Assembly: GCA_911728455.2 (NCBI GenBank)
Contig: OU452223.1
Location: 8,826,174 to 8,890,173 of the forward strand
Origin: Marthasterias glacialis
Taxonomy: Eukaryota > Echinodermata > Asteroidea > Forcipulatida > Asteriidae
Length of the DNA: 64,000 nucleotides
Direction of reading: 5' to 3'
A program made the position numbers and the translations under genes. Below are positions 33,956 to 44,809 of this stretch, one piece after another. The notes under the pieces are model-generated. The model did not search any database and was not told the origin of the DNA. It saw only the letters and a program-made list of their open reading frames with translations. The stretch's first letter is position 1; each line of letters starts with the position of its first letter.

Positions 33956-34928
33956 ATTTAATTACATGTAACAGAACTCTCAGAAAGAAATGGAACCGGC
34001 TTCTTCTTTAGGTTTATTTTTTGAACTATTCTTAGACATGTTCAAAAGAGAACAAAGCCTTGCAATTCCGTCAGGTTTTGAAAAGTAAATAACAGTCCGG
34101 TGGTGCATTTCATGATACACTGTACTGACCTAAATGTACATGGACTTACTATTTACATCAACGTTGTCTGTAAAGTTTAGGTTTCAATACTCTGTCTGCC
34201 TCCATGGTCTGTCTTTCCCAATACATACAACGAAAGCAATATCATTCAACAAACATCATTAAAATTCTCCTCAAACAATCTTCCCACAATAGTTCACTTT
34301 CCCCACTCGCTTATTTTTAACACAGAGCCATCGGCCCCCGCAGAATAATCCAACAATACGGCGTGGGTCTTTGCACAAAGAGCAAAACAAATAAACTACT
34401 GTGCAAAAAAAAAAAAGGAAAAAGAGGGGGGAAATCATCTAAAGTTTTACACAATTTTCAGACTGTGGGTGTTGACTTCTTGCAAAGGTATCCCCAAGGA
34501 TTGATAAGCTAATCATGTGTCGCAGTCAAAAAAGAAGCTCTTTGATTAAAACATCAGTTTCTCATTCTCATCTTGTGATTGACATGTCCTGACATGTCAG
34601 ACCCAAGACAAACAAACTACACTCACAACAACTTTATTTTGCAACCTCCTCATAACCATAAAGAAATCTTAATGACCCTAATGGCAAAATTAAATCACCA
34701 GGTCTCTAGTAAATCCAAAAAGATCATGCTCAACAAAAAAAACCAGAAGTACTTTTGTCTCAAGTTTCATAATGAAGGAGAAATTTATGCAAAGAAAAAG
34801 TATACATAAAACAAAGTGAACGTAGATTTTAGTTTTAAGATTTAAATTATTATCCTTTCACTTCCATCCAGCCCCAAAAATGACTCTGACAGCAGGATAA
34901 AAGCAATGGCTGATTGATTGTTATTAAT

Positions 34929-35313
34929 TTAAAGGCAAAGTATACCTTTGGTTTTTGGAACCTTAATGCTATATAATTGTAGATATATGCCATAAAACTA
35001 ACCTGTATAAATTTCAGTTCAAAAGGTGGCAGCGTTTTTGAGATATCACCAAAAATCTGGAGTGATTGTGTTCACGCAGAAGAAGTATCCGTCATTGGAA
35101 TACACATTCTGAGAAGCGTTACGGCCATAACGCTTCTCAGATTCAAATTTTTGGGGGATAAAAAGTGATGTATTTTTCCATAACTGCAGTACTTCGAAGT
35201 GAAACGTTTCTCAAAATGCATTATACTATCCAAAGCTGCTGTACTTCTTACCAAGTGAGTTATTATTGCCATAAATTTTCAGAGTCATTACCAAACGTAT
35301 ACAGACCCTTTAA
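34929..35313. mobile_element. TTAA-flanked MITE with central hairpin
   Basis: Both ends carry TTAAAGG (left TTAAAGGCAAAGTATACC, right inverted TTAAAGGGTCTGTATACG). At 35109-35140 a hairpin with 13-base perfect arms (CTGAGAAGCGTTA) and a six-base loop occupies the middle. TTAA duplication is typical of piggyBac-type and Kolobok-type elements; the class is inferred. Confidence 0.7.
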
Positions 35314-35523
35314 AAGGAGCCTCGTGATCCTTGTCAATATAATGCATCACTTTTCCCCATCTACAAAAACCCCACAACAAACATTGATAGCAAAACTACC
35401 TTTCAGAATGCCTGATGATGCTACCGTCTTTCATTCACTATGCATGAACAAGAGGTTGTCCAAAGTTGTTAAAGCTTAAATCTTTGTGCTGGAGTAAAGG
35501 ACACAGAGCAAAGTATAACGGTC

Positions 35524-35668
35524 CAGACCTGATACTTACCTCTTATGAGGGCAAGGCAATCTTCCCAAGCAGTACAGAAAGCCAAACTTCTACTGGGAAC
35601 ATTTCAAGGGGCACCAAGGCAATGACAAGGGGCATGGAGGCATTTGCCTCTGTGAAGTATCAAGCTTG
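35524..35668 (+). mobile_element. hAT-like MITE family C, copy 3
   Basis: The left end CAGACCTGATACTT and right end AAGTATCAAGCTTG are inverted repeats. The interior has AAGGGGCACCAAGGCAATGA and GGCATGGAGGCATTTGCCTC, shared with 47661-47835. Confidence 0.7.
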
Positions 35669-35709
35669 GTTATCCCTTTTTGTCTTCCTCACACACATAT
35701 AATCAGACA

Positions 35710-35880
35710 TGCTATTCGGCCCTTTGAAAAAAGCAGGAACATTTTATTTAGTACAAGGGCTTACTTGTGCATAGATGGCATAGGCTTTTATAGATTTTTG
35801 AGACTATTTAATAAACAATTTTCTGATTTTTCTGAGGGAAAACAATCGGAAATCAGATAAAAGTAGGAAGAATATCATGC
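35710..35880 (+). repeat. Dispersed repeat family D, copy 1
   Basis: Shares TTTGAAAAAAG, AGTACAAGGGCT, GGCTTTTATA, TTTTTCTGAGG, GGAAATCAGAT and AGAATATC in order with 60003-60158. Class unknown. Confidence 0.6.
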
Positions 35881-36407
35881 CTGGATACTACATATATCGT
35901 GCAAACCGTGACAGCAATACTTTCAAAGATATAACAGTTGTCCCCTGCGCAGCCTGATTGTGCACTCTGTGTTGCAGTGAAAATGTGAACAACTAAAGAC
36001 AACCCCAAGGGTTTTAGACAACATCATCAATACATCTAATGGGTAATTACTGGCAGCAGTTACAATGGATCTGCATGCCACTGATAAAGAGGATTTGCAT
36101 TTTGCATAAAACTGACGGTACCGCATTAATTATGCAAGAATAATAAGACTCCTGTCGTCAGCAGCCTACATCGAGGTTTGCATGATTGGTGTTTGTAAAT
36201 GTATGTAATGATCACAGAGAGACTTATTAATTAGAAGCTAAATTTACTGTAATGATTGATACTTGTACCCTTATTGCCAATGCACAATTTCTGCCTTTGA
36301 CAAATTGCCCCGTGGGATATAAAGTCATCCCTCATATTTCAGTTTTTTTTATTTGCTGAAATGAAATCAGCATTAGTTAAATGTAATCACATGTGCAAAA
36401 TTCAGGT

Positions 36408-36432
36408 AAAAAAAAAAAAAAAAAAAAAAAAA
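36408..36432 (+). repeat. Poly-A run
   Basis: Twenty-five A in a row. It could be the tail of an old retroposon inserted on the plus strand, but no body is recognised upstream. Confidence 0.8.
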
Positions 36433-36765
36433 GATTAACCATTATTTTGCGTCTTCTAATTTGGTGAAATTTTCAGTTTGATTGTATGATACAGGTACAT
36501 GTCCCTTTAAAACAAGTGATACAACAGTACAGTGCCCGTCCATTCCTTTTTATTGTCAGTCATTACATTGACCCTGAATTATTTATTTGCTGATTTTCTT
36601 TATTGTCAGACCAAAGAGCTGGTCAGACTGATCCTTTCAGTTGGAAAGATACAGTACATTGAAGAAAAAACAACTCAGAGCGACTCGTTCGCATCTAACT
36701 CTTTTGTAAGGGACCCGAGTGTTGTCAATGAATGCCAACTAACTCGAAAAGAATATTCTATTTAA

Positions 36766-37125
36766 AAATATATATAGCTCAGTTAGTTAGAGCGCTCGTG
36801 CGGTATTCGAGAGGCCTCGAGTTCGAGTCCGGCATCAGCCAAATTTTCTTTGCTCACCTCAATTAATATATATGTATACACGGGCCATTCCTTTGTCCAT
36901 ACTGCTCAAGTTTGATTGGGCATCAACAATCCCTTTGTCTGTAATGTATTCACCTTGATTGGCTATCATTTTCCCGCCTATTTCTGGATTCCTTCCCACA
37001 GTTTGACTCCCCTTTTTTTCTATAAAGGGATCTGTTTTTATGCCTGTGCTTGTTTTTGCCTCTGACGAAGGTCCGGTTTGGAGCAAAAGCTAAGGCCATC
37101 AGCCCTACTAGTTATATATGTATAT
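36766..37125 (+). mobile_element. tRNA-derived SINE
   Basis: TAGCTCAGTTAGTTAGAGCG (A box) and GAGTTCGAGTCCGGC (B box) at 36775-36833 form a tRNA-like head, and CATCAGCC resembles a 3' acceptor strand, but the 5' acceptor strand is AT-rich and does not pair. The body holds CTGACGAAGGTCCGGTTTGG near 37060 and ends in an AT-rich TATATATGTATATTTTG tail. A partial relative is at 62441-62495. Confidence 0.6.
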
Positions 37126-37428
37126 TTTGATATATTTACATGCATTCCTAAAAGATGAGCAATATTAATTGGAATTTATAATTTCATGATGAAAATTCTG
37201 GGACTTATAGTTTCTTTAAAGTTGGAAAAAGTTAAGCTGGACACGTGTGCATAAAGTTTACCAAAAAGACTCACATTTTTAATATATATTTTTTTTGGAG
37301 GGGGGTTTGTTTTTAAATATTTGTTAAAGTACATCAGAGATGTACATTAACTGTAATCACATGATTAATATTTGCAACCAATTTTTTTTTCATAGAAACC
37401 CATGAATTTTTAGTTATGTGACACACAA

Positions 37429-37878
37429 ATGTCTGAGCATGAAAATGTGTTTACTTGCAAAAGTCTGCAGGTTGCTACACTAAACTACTGTTTGTTTTTC
37501 CAGGTTGCAACACTGAATGGACTTTTTCCCTTTTTGCAGCACCACGGGGAAGCCAGCCGCTCTAAGCTCCCCCACCATGGGCGGATTTCTGCTGGTGCTA
37601 CGAGTTATGCTAGCTTGGGTAAACTTGAAGACAATGGCCTGAAAGCTGGTACAAATGTGGCGGGAATTCACGCCGATTATGAGCCTAGTGCGTTGCGTTT
37701 GTTTGTCCTGGAGACTTGTGTGCAATGGGGACTGGTCATCAATGAGAGGGGACTGCCTGCTCTGAATGGCACGGTATTGATTCATTGATTCTGAACTAGG
37801 CTGGTTTGAATATATCATGAGTAGAAACACTCTGTAAATACATGTTAAAGCATGAATAAATAATGCCAGCAACCACAT
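37429..37878. other. Segment open on both strands, no known domain
   Basis: A 119-codon frame (37429-37788, plus) and a 132-codon frame (37878-37480, minus) overlap. On the plus strand GTTTTTCCAG (37503) and CTTTTTGCAG (37540) look like acceptors and TTGG|GTAAAC (37619) like a donor. Neither protein resembles a family I know. The GC-richer stretch may simply avoid stops. Confidence 0.2.
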
Positions 37879-38071
37879 ATTAGGATTATAGGCATGTGCT
37901 GAAGGTCTTACAGATCTTGTAGTGTTTTCTTTTAATTAAGGTGCTTGTTCCATTTATTGCTTCTCGTTAAGGGTAAATTGACCAACCAGTTTCAAAATAA
38001 CAAAAACAATGATCTAAATAAATTACAAAAAGGGGGATCTTTGATGACTCACCAGTATTTATAAGTGGATC

Positions 38072-38414
38072 TTAAAGCCCAAGCTCCACAATTGTAAACT
38101 GACAGTAAATGCTTCCATTCTTTGCAAAAATCCAAATATTTGTAATAAAAACAACCTGTGAAAATGTCAACTCATTTCGTTGTTTCATTTGCAAGAAAAG
38201 CGGTAAAAATTTTGTCTGCATTCCTATAGGCATTCCTATGGACGAAAACTATTTTTGAATCTTATTTCATGTATTATTTCAAATTGATTACACTTCAGGC
38301 AGAAATATTTCCAGGAAAGTTTTCTACCATCATTACCTTTAAAGCATGTTAGGTATATCTAAATCTGTGAACATTTCTGTTTTTCTTTTAACCACTGTTG
38401 AGCTGGGGCTTTAA
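38072..38414. mobile_element. TTAA-flanked MITE family E, copy 1
   Basis: Begins TTAAAGCCCAAGCTC and ends GAGCTGGGGCTTTAA, inverted ends with TTAA on both sides. The interior (TTTGTAATAAAA, CATTTCGTTGTTTCATTTGC, GCATTCCTATAGGCA, TTTTCTACCATCATTA) matches 45663-46035 closely. Confidence 0.75.
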
Positions 38415-39289
38415 AAAGATAAACATCTAACTGATTTATAAAAAGTTATTTGTGTACTTCAAAGTAACAAGGGAAACTTGCAGAATGTTTGTTTCATCCC
38501 CGAGCTAAAAAACAAGGTTAGCCATGTTTGCTCTAGTTAGAACTTCAGTATTGATCTAAATACATAAATGAAGGATTGCTGAAGGCGTTTGAAAGTGTAG
38601 ACACAAAAACAACCACTCCCTGCGAGTTGAACATTAGGCCAATACAGTATCCAACCCCCCCCCCCCCCTCACCGAAAAACAAAAAATTCCCCTAACTCAT
38701 GAACAAAACATCCTGCGGGTAACTTTAGGTCATGTGGAGGGTTAGGGGTTCATTATTATTCTACTGGTCGAGGCCTGGCGGACGATAGGTTCAGTGAAAC
38801 CAAACTCGTGGGATTTGGTGATAGTGTCGCGGTGACGTACCCAATGTGTCCCACAACGATGTAGCTGTTTACTTATTCTATAAGCAACAGACTCCTTAAC
38901 CCAACCTCTCCTCCTACCATGTGACTGATCAAGTTAAATATTCCATCCCAAGCAATTGTAATCGCCTTTATCATGATTCTATTAAGGAGACCGTTCTGTA
39001 GGGACGGAATGATATGACCGAGGATGAGCTCTCTGACTTTAAAGGTAAGGACGCAGTGGCTTCCAGAAACAGATGAGGAATTTTAAGCACCCCCAAAAAA
39101 CTAAAATGGACAGCGTAGTACTTCCATGTACACTTAATCTTTTATAGAAACATTTAGTTAACTGACTCTCTTCATTAAAAACAAAAACAAAAAAATAAAA
39201 TAAACAAAGAATTAAAATTAACCTTCAACAACAACAAAGAAAAGTATTATCCTTTTTTATAATACAAGACAAATGCAAATTATAAAATA

Positions 39290-39435
39290 CAAGCCTTGAA
39301 CTTGGCTCTTGAAGGGGCATTGTCCTTCTATGAGGACAATGTCAATTTGTATTGGAACTATGCAAAGGGCACCACGGCAAAAGCACAGGGCACCACGGCA
39401 ATTCCTGTGGGTGCCGCGGGTTAATTTGAAGGCTG
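39290..39435 (+). mobile_element. hAT-like MITE family C, copy 4
   Basis: Ends CAAGCCTTGAACTT and AATTTGAAGGCTG. The interior has GAAGGGGCATTGTCC, and GGGCACCACGGCAA twice in tandem, a local duplication of the family core. Confidence 0.6.
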
Positions 39436-39524
39436 AAAATATGTGTGAAAAGCAGACGTAAGTTCCGTGAGTAAGACTCCAAAATGTTTCGCACTTGCCA
39501 TAGTTTCAACTCCTACAATAAGTT

Positions 39525-39880
39525 CACGGCTGAGTGGTCCAGCACATCGAACTCAAGTTTTGATGGCTAGGGCACCGGAGTGCGGGTTTGAATCCTGGTC
39601 GTGACACTTGTGTCCTCTAGCAAGACACTTTACTATAATTGCTTCTCATCACCCAGGAGTAAATGGGTACCTGTGAGGGTAGCGATTGTTGATGTGAATG
39701 ATTGGCAACCTGTGCACTGATTTGGCTTCCGGTGCTGCATACTCCAAAGGAGTTGAGATGGTTTAAGGAATGTTTAGGGCCCGATGAACAGGGGTCAGGC
39801 GCACTGAGAGGCCTACTTGGCTTGATGAAGCACATAATCAATACATGTTATTATTACAATTATTATCATTATTAAAAACA
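39525..39880 (+). mobile_element. tRNA-derived SINE, near full length
   Basis: GGCTGAGTGGTCCAGCAC (A box) and GGGTTTGAATCC (B box, 39584-39595) head, then GTGACACTTGTGTCC, AGCAAGACACTTTA and GTAAATGGGTACCTGTGAGG body blocks, and an AT-rich ATTATTACAATTATTATC tail. The first blocks are shared with 42075-42308. Confidence 0.8.
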
Positions 39881-40639
39881 AGAACTGTTATTTTTTGTAT
39901 CCCTAAATGTCATCTATAAAACGACTTTTAATAAACATAGCTTTACAAATTGAAATAATTAAAAGATAAAGAATGGATAGCTTTTTCAATGCAGGAACAA
40001 TGCCCATTTTCCAAATTTAGTTTCTGTGATCAGAAACCAACTGAATGAAAACAAAACAACCTTGTGTATGGCAATTAAAGACTACGGAGGTAGCATGAAA
40101 AGGAACTGGCTATATTCCCAGCTTCTAATCTGACATTATTCCACTCAATAATCATTCTCCACTATTTTAACTTCTGGCTGTGTTTACTTAACATTGAGAT
40201 TCTAATTTCAACGCAATGAATGGATGAGCCTTGCTTTTATGAAATGTATGTTAACCAGCCCCAGGTCAGACACGAATGGCCCTCGTCAAAATGCCCGGTA
40301 TACGCGACACACTGGTGCCCTGCGATGCTGTGTGATTTCAACCAATCAAATCAAACAATCATTGATGAAGGCTCCCATGGCTAACCCCTAAAAAGATCAC
40401 ACTGAAAGGTAAAACAATTTTATTTCTTTTAGATTCCCAAAACAAACTCGTAAAAGAAACAACAAACAAATAAACACCATTTTGACATTATGTTGTAAAG
40501 AACATACCTTTGAAAACAAAAATAACTTTAATTATTTCATTGGTTATTCTGCATATTTTTCTCCTTAATGTAATTTACAAAACTAGATATTGTCCACAGA
40601 CAAAAAATGACGAGTGACGATTGACCAGAACTTGCAAAC

Positions 40640-40935
40640 ATTCCTACTTTCTCTGTGGTTGTACACATCACATTATGGTCAATGTCTCAATGAGCCAAGT
40701 ATCGATGTCTAGGTCCTTTGATCTTCATTATTGTTCGCTGGATGAACGCTCACTCAGCACAAACGACAGCAAGATTACCGCTATGTCTCGTGCGGCCACT
40801 CGCTCGGAAAGAGCTGCTTTACCTAAGGCAATTACCGACTCTGATACAGTGTTATTTAATTTGCGGAGGGAAGCGGTGTTAAGTGGCCGGCAGCGCTGCT
40901 GGAGTGCCTCGGGTCCTTGCAAAAATGATTTGCCA
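40640..40935. other. GC-richer unique segment, possible conserved non-coding element
   Basis: Unlike its AT-rich surroundings, carries no repeat that I recognise, and is open on both strands (plus frame 40621-40953, minus frame 40922-40728). No protein domain or RNA family is recognised. It could be a regulatory element or an exon of an unknown gene. Confidence 0.2.
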
Positions 40936-42074
40936 AAATCAAACCGTCTGTGAGGGCCTCATCTTCCCCTCTATTCAAAACTCAAAACTTTACGAAAAGA
41001 AAACAAAATATATAAATAAAAAAAAAGTACCACGCTTTTCTTTCGGCTGCTCGAGTTTGCCCCAGGCATTTTGGGATCATCAGATAAGAATATATTTTTC
41101 AGTAAGATTTTTCTGTTGTGAGTTTTTAATTTGGGTCCTTTGACAGTCCATGAGGAGAAAAAAAACATAAGGTGGACTCAATCTTTCAAGATTTTTTGAT
41201 TTTTTGAATAAAGTAAAGTGTAAGAGTAGATTCTGCTATTGTGTTTTATCAACAAATATTTCCTGAAAATTTTCATTTGGACTGGACTAAAATATTAAAG
41301 TTGTCTGGCCCGATTTTCACTGAAATAATTTCTTTTTTTAATAATAATTTTTTCCCTGAATGAACTTTGACAGATGATGCCACAAAAAATCCCACAAAAA
41401 CTTGAGCACACTTATTACTAGCGGATTTCTTGTGTGCATTAGGGCCTACCTTAAATGAAGGCTTTTACCTCTCTTGAATCTATAAAAATAGCTAATAAAA
41501 ATTTTAACCCAAATTTTTGGACCATAAATCTGACCAAGCATCTTTAAACTTCTGACTATATTACATTTACAACACAAATTATCTAAGTTTATGGCAAAAA
41601 ATTGGCTAAAAAGTAAGAAACAATCAATAAATACATTCTACAAACTTGCACTTTCATGTTGTGACTTGCGTGTAAAAACAACTGAAGAATTCATTACAGG
41701 ATCACAGATACTGGAAAACCCTGTAAGCAATAGTTCGGCCGTGGATTTAATTTTTTGAGTTGCTCTATGGATGATTACAAAAACTTGTTTACCAAACTTC
41801 CCTCGAGGACGACTTCTTTGTTACACAACATACATTAAATAAATAGATGAAAAAAGATTGCCATCAAAATGAAGAGATAAAAATCATGCTGGATTTTTTT
41901 AATACATTTTTTTCATTTGGGACTAAGGATTTTGAGCTGACGCGAAGGAAAGAAGGACCCGAGGGTTGTGTCTGTAGAGTCTGCGGTGAGAGGCTATCAT
42001 AGGTGGAGGATCCGTGACCAAATAAACCCAATTCAGGCATTGGAGAAAACGTAGGCTGACATGTTTACATGGTG

Positions 42075-42308
42075 TGTCGTGGCCGAGTGGATAAGAACAC
42101 AAGACTCATGCTCTGGTATTTCTGATCAACAGAGGGTGGGTTCAAGTCCCGGTCTTGACACTTGTGTCCTTAAGCAAGACACTTAACCATTATTGCTGCC
42201 TCCTTCGGATGGGACGTAAAGCCGTAGGTCCCGTACACGTTAAAGAGCCCAGTGCACTTATCGCAAAGAGAAGGGGTTCCTCTATGGGACACTTTTCAGG
42301 GTCAAGAT
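42075..42308 (+). mobile_element. tRNA-derived SINE
   Basis: GTGGCCGAGTGGATAAGAAC (A box, Leu/Ser-like) and GGGTTCAAGTCCC (B box, 42138-42150), then GACACTTGTGTCC, AGCAAGACACTTAACC, CTTCGGATGGGACGTAAAGC and ACGTTAAAGAGCCCAGTGC. The 3' end runs into a MITE at 42309. Confidence 0.85.
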
Positions 42309-42512
42309 CAGGCCCTATCTTCATAGAGCTGCTTCAGCCCAAAAAGTAGCTTAACACAACAAATTATGCTTACCAGCATAAGGTTACCAGCCAAAATACC
42401 ATGTCACATGTACCATTTGTGACTGGTTTTCTGCTTATTTTTGCTAAGCAGATATTTGTTGAGCAATATTTCCTGCTTAAGCTGTTCTGCCCAAAGTCAT
42501 AGAGCTGGGCCC
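42309..42512. mobile_element. MITE family F (GGGCCC ends), copy 1
   Basis: Left CAGGCCCTATCTTCATAGAG and right TCATAGAGCTGGGCCC, with the inverse giving GGGCCCAGCTCTATGA. Inner arms built from GCTTA, AAGCA and TAGCTTAACAC units are self-complementary. Confidence 0.7.
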
Positions 42513-42698
42513 AATTCCATAGAGCTGCTTAAGCACAAAACATTGCTTAAAAATTGTCTGCTAAGCAAAAATAAGCAGGATACCAGTCACAGTTTGTACA
42601 TGTTAGATGACATTTTGGCTGGTAACCTTATTGTGGTAAACACAATTTTGTTGTGATTAGCTACTTTTTGTGCTTAGGCAGCTTATAACATTGGGCCC
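42507..42698. mobile_element. MITE family F, copy 2
   Basis: Left GGGCCCAATTCCATAGAGC and right GCTTATAACATTGGGCCC, inverted. Shares the GGGCCC junction with copy 1. Inner blocks such as TGCTAAGCAAAAATAAGCAG match copy 1 in inverse orientation. Confidence 0.7.
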
Positions 42699-42750
42699 AG
42701 GGGACGAGATGCCATGATCTCCATGGTTTCCATGCAAATCCAGGCCTGTG

Positions 42751-42909
42751 TGTACAGGGGTCAATTTCACAAGTGCTAAGATTGATCTTAACTGCAAATC
42801 ACTCTTAGTTGCTAAGCAAAGTGTGATGTCACAATACAAATCACTATGGTAATACTGACAACTCAGCTTAAGATGAATCTTAGTGCTTCGTGAAATCGAC
42901 CCCTGTACA
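42751..42909. mobile_element. Palindromic MITE, TGTACAGGGGTC ends
   Basis: Left TGTACAGGGGTCAATTTCAC and right GTGAAATCGACCCCTGTACA are inverted with one mismatch over 20 bases. Inner arms with CTAAGATTGATCTTAA and TTAAGATGAATCTTAG continue the pairing. Confidence 0.85.
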
Positions 42910-43109
42910 TACATGTAGTGTTACATGTGCAGGATTCGTAATTATCCAAAATCTATCCGGAATATTTGTTATTCTGAATGTTTACTTTTTTATAAAATAA
43001 ATTATACCAATGGCAATTGCCCTGAGAAATATTTGAAAAAACACTACAAAATGGAACACTCAATTTCTTATTTTGATTTGCCAAATCTAATGAGCACATA
43101 AATGACAGA

Positions 43110-43398
43110 ACAAATTTGGTTTTTATTTGTATCAGTCTGGAAGCTTACTGATTATTAAGTTCATACCAGTATCAATCTTCCATAGAAATATTTCTTTCTG
43201 AAATACTGTCAAAGTCGAGCAAACAAAATTTGAAGACCTTGATTTTAATTTCGCTTTAAACATTGAAATTATGGACAATGTGTTTTTTCTCTTGACTCGG
43301 AACGACGGATTGAGCCCAAATTTTCACAGGTTTATTTTTTTCACACAAATTAAGAACACTGCACTATCGGCTTTACCAATCCTACATTTCACCTTTAA
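43110..43398. mobile_element. MITE family G, copy 1
   Basis: Shares long blocks with 44444-44809: ATCAGTCTG, TTACTGATTAT, AAGTTCATA, CAATCTTCCATAGAAATATT, GACAATGTGTTT, TTCTCTTGACTC, GGATTGAGCCCAAAT, CATCGGCTTTACCAATCCTA-like, ACCTTTAA. The left end is not clear; the right end has TTAA. Confidence 0.7.
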
Positions 43399-43551
43399 TC
43401 TGATGATATGGTCACACATTTAGGTTGAACCATGGCTGGTTGTGAGGTATGTTTACTGAACATTACTGGATTGGGATTAGACCTAAATAGGGATGAATGT
43501 ACCTGACAGTCTTCCAGAACCAATGATTAATCAAACATTTAATGAGTTTTG

Positions 43552-43999
43552 TACGGAGCTCTGGAAGTGCCATCCAACTTGTTGAGACCCTGGGATAATT
43601 TACATGTATTGCAGGATGGAGACATCATAAACGTAAGATGACGACATCCCAAAATGAGTTATCTTGAGATGACGACATCTTTGAAAGTAAAATGTCGTCT
43701 TCCAGGTATACTTTATCTCGGGATGATGGACATCCTGAAAGTAAGATGTCCTCTTCCCAAGATCTTGGGTTCTCAACATTTTCAGGATGAATTATCTAGG
43801 GAAGTCGACTTCTTACTTTCATGCTGTCGACATCCTAAGATAAAAATATATCGGGAAGAGGACATCTTACTTCAGGATGTCAACAGCCTGAGATAAATCA
43901 TCTCAGGATGTCATCATCTTTATACGTTTATAATGTAATCATCCTGCAGTTAGGATCTCGGGATCTCAACATGTTGGATGGCACTTCCAGAGCTCCGTA
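43552..43999. mobile_element. Foldback transposon with internal GACATC/GATGTC repeats
   Basis: Ends TACGGAGCTCTGGAAGTGCC and its exact inverse at 43980-43999; the inverted ends continue to about 36 bases with one mismatch (CCATCCAAC then TTGTTGAGA against ATGTTGAGA). GTTTTG sits just outside both ends, a likely target duplication. The 380-base interior has at least ten GACATC or GATGTC units in both orientations. The 80-codon ORF at 43654 is part of this repeat and not a gene. Confidence 0.85.
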
Positions 44000-44443
44000 G
44001 GTTTTGTAGTAGATTAAATTGCCTTATAAAACTTGCATTGCGAGGCACTTTTTTCCCCTCCACCAGACATGTTCAGGTATCATTGTCTTAATGACTTGTC
44101 TTAATGACTCAAAGCATAACCTTTCAAGCATGTCTGGGCAATTTGTGCTATTGTATAATTATCCATCAAGTAATATTTGAAATGCCAATAATTTGCCCTG
44201 CCTTTGGGAGTGTGAAGTATAAAATTGACATTTAGTTACTTAAATGAGTAGTCGCAAGCTCAAGCTCATTACAGGTCCATCAAGTTAATGAAACCATGTA
44301 CATGTACCTTCAATTTTTACTAAACATTTTTTCTTAATCATGTACAAAAAAGAAAGCTTTATGCTGACCATAACGTTAACAAAACATGTCACTGTCAGGC
44401 AATATCATCTTAAAACTTCAAGTGCATGCACAAGAAGTGTAAC

Positions 44444-44809
44444 TTACAGGCAGAGTACAGGATTGGTATTCAATAATTTTTTTTAATTTTCTTTTTTATT
44501 ATCAGTCTGAAAGTTTACTGATTATGAAGTTCATAACAGAACCAATCTTCCATAGAAATATTTCTGTCTGACATACTGTCAATGTCATGGAAATAGAATT
44601 TGAAAACCCTACTTTAACTTCGGTTGTAACAATGGAAATTAAGGACAATGTGTTTACATGCTGAAAAGTGTGCACGGTTAACCATTATTTTCTCTTGACT
44701 CTGATGTAGGATTGAGCCCAAATGTTTACAGGTTTGATTTTTCCTGTTTATATTTATCACATAAAGTACGAACAACATCGGCTTTACCAATCCTATATTT
44801 TACCTTTAA
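44444..44809. mobile_element. MITE family G, copy 2
   Basis: Left CAGAGTACAGGATTGGTA and right TACCAATCCTATATTTTACC are inverted. TTAA at the right end suggests the same TTAA-type class as families E and 34929-35313. It lies about 1.05 kb from copy 1 in the same orientation. Confidence 0.7.

Larger units (their letters stand above)
26487..34928. other. No recognised gene upstream of CELF coding exon 1
   Basis: May be CELF 5' intron or flanking DNA. Apart from the repeats listed separately (26707-26937, 27545-28289, 30742-30860, 33779-33955) I see an RFX-type X-box (29155-29169), an imperfect one (28524-28537) and a G run at about 30249-30267. Short ORFs show no known domain. Confidence 0.6.
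35881..42074. other. Stretches without gene, 35.9-42.1 kb
   Basis: Between the listed repeats (SINEs at 36766 and 39525, MITEs at 38072 and 39290) the DNA is AT-rich with C or A runs (about 38657-38668, and 40440-41660 very AT-rich). No exon-like conserved sequence was recognised apart from the two unexplained open segments noted separately. Confidence 0.5.

Noticed and set aside
36770..36840. Functional tRNA gene
   Set aside because: A and B boxes are present but the 5' acceptor strand is AT-rich and cannot pair with the 3' side, and body sequence follows; it is a SINE head.
43654..43896. 80-codon ORF with repeated LEMTTSLKVK-like units
   Set aside because: It falls wholly inside the foldback element and its repeats are the DNA-level GACATC units.
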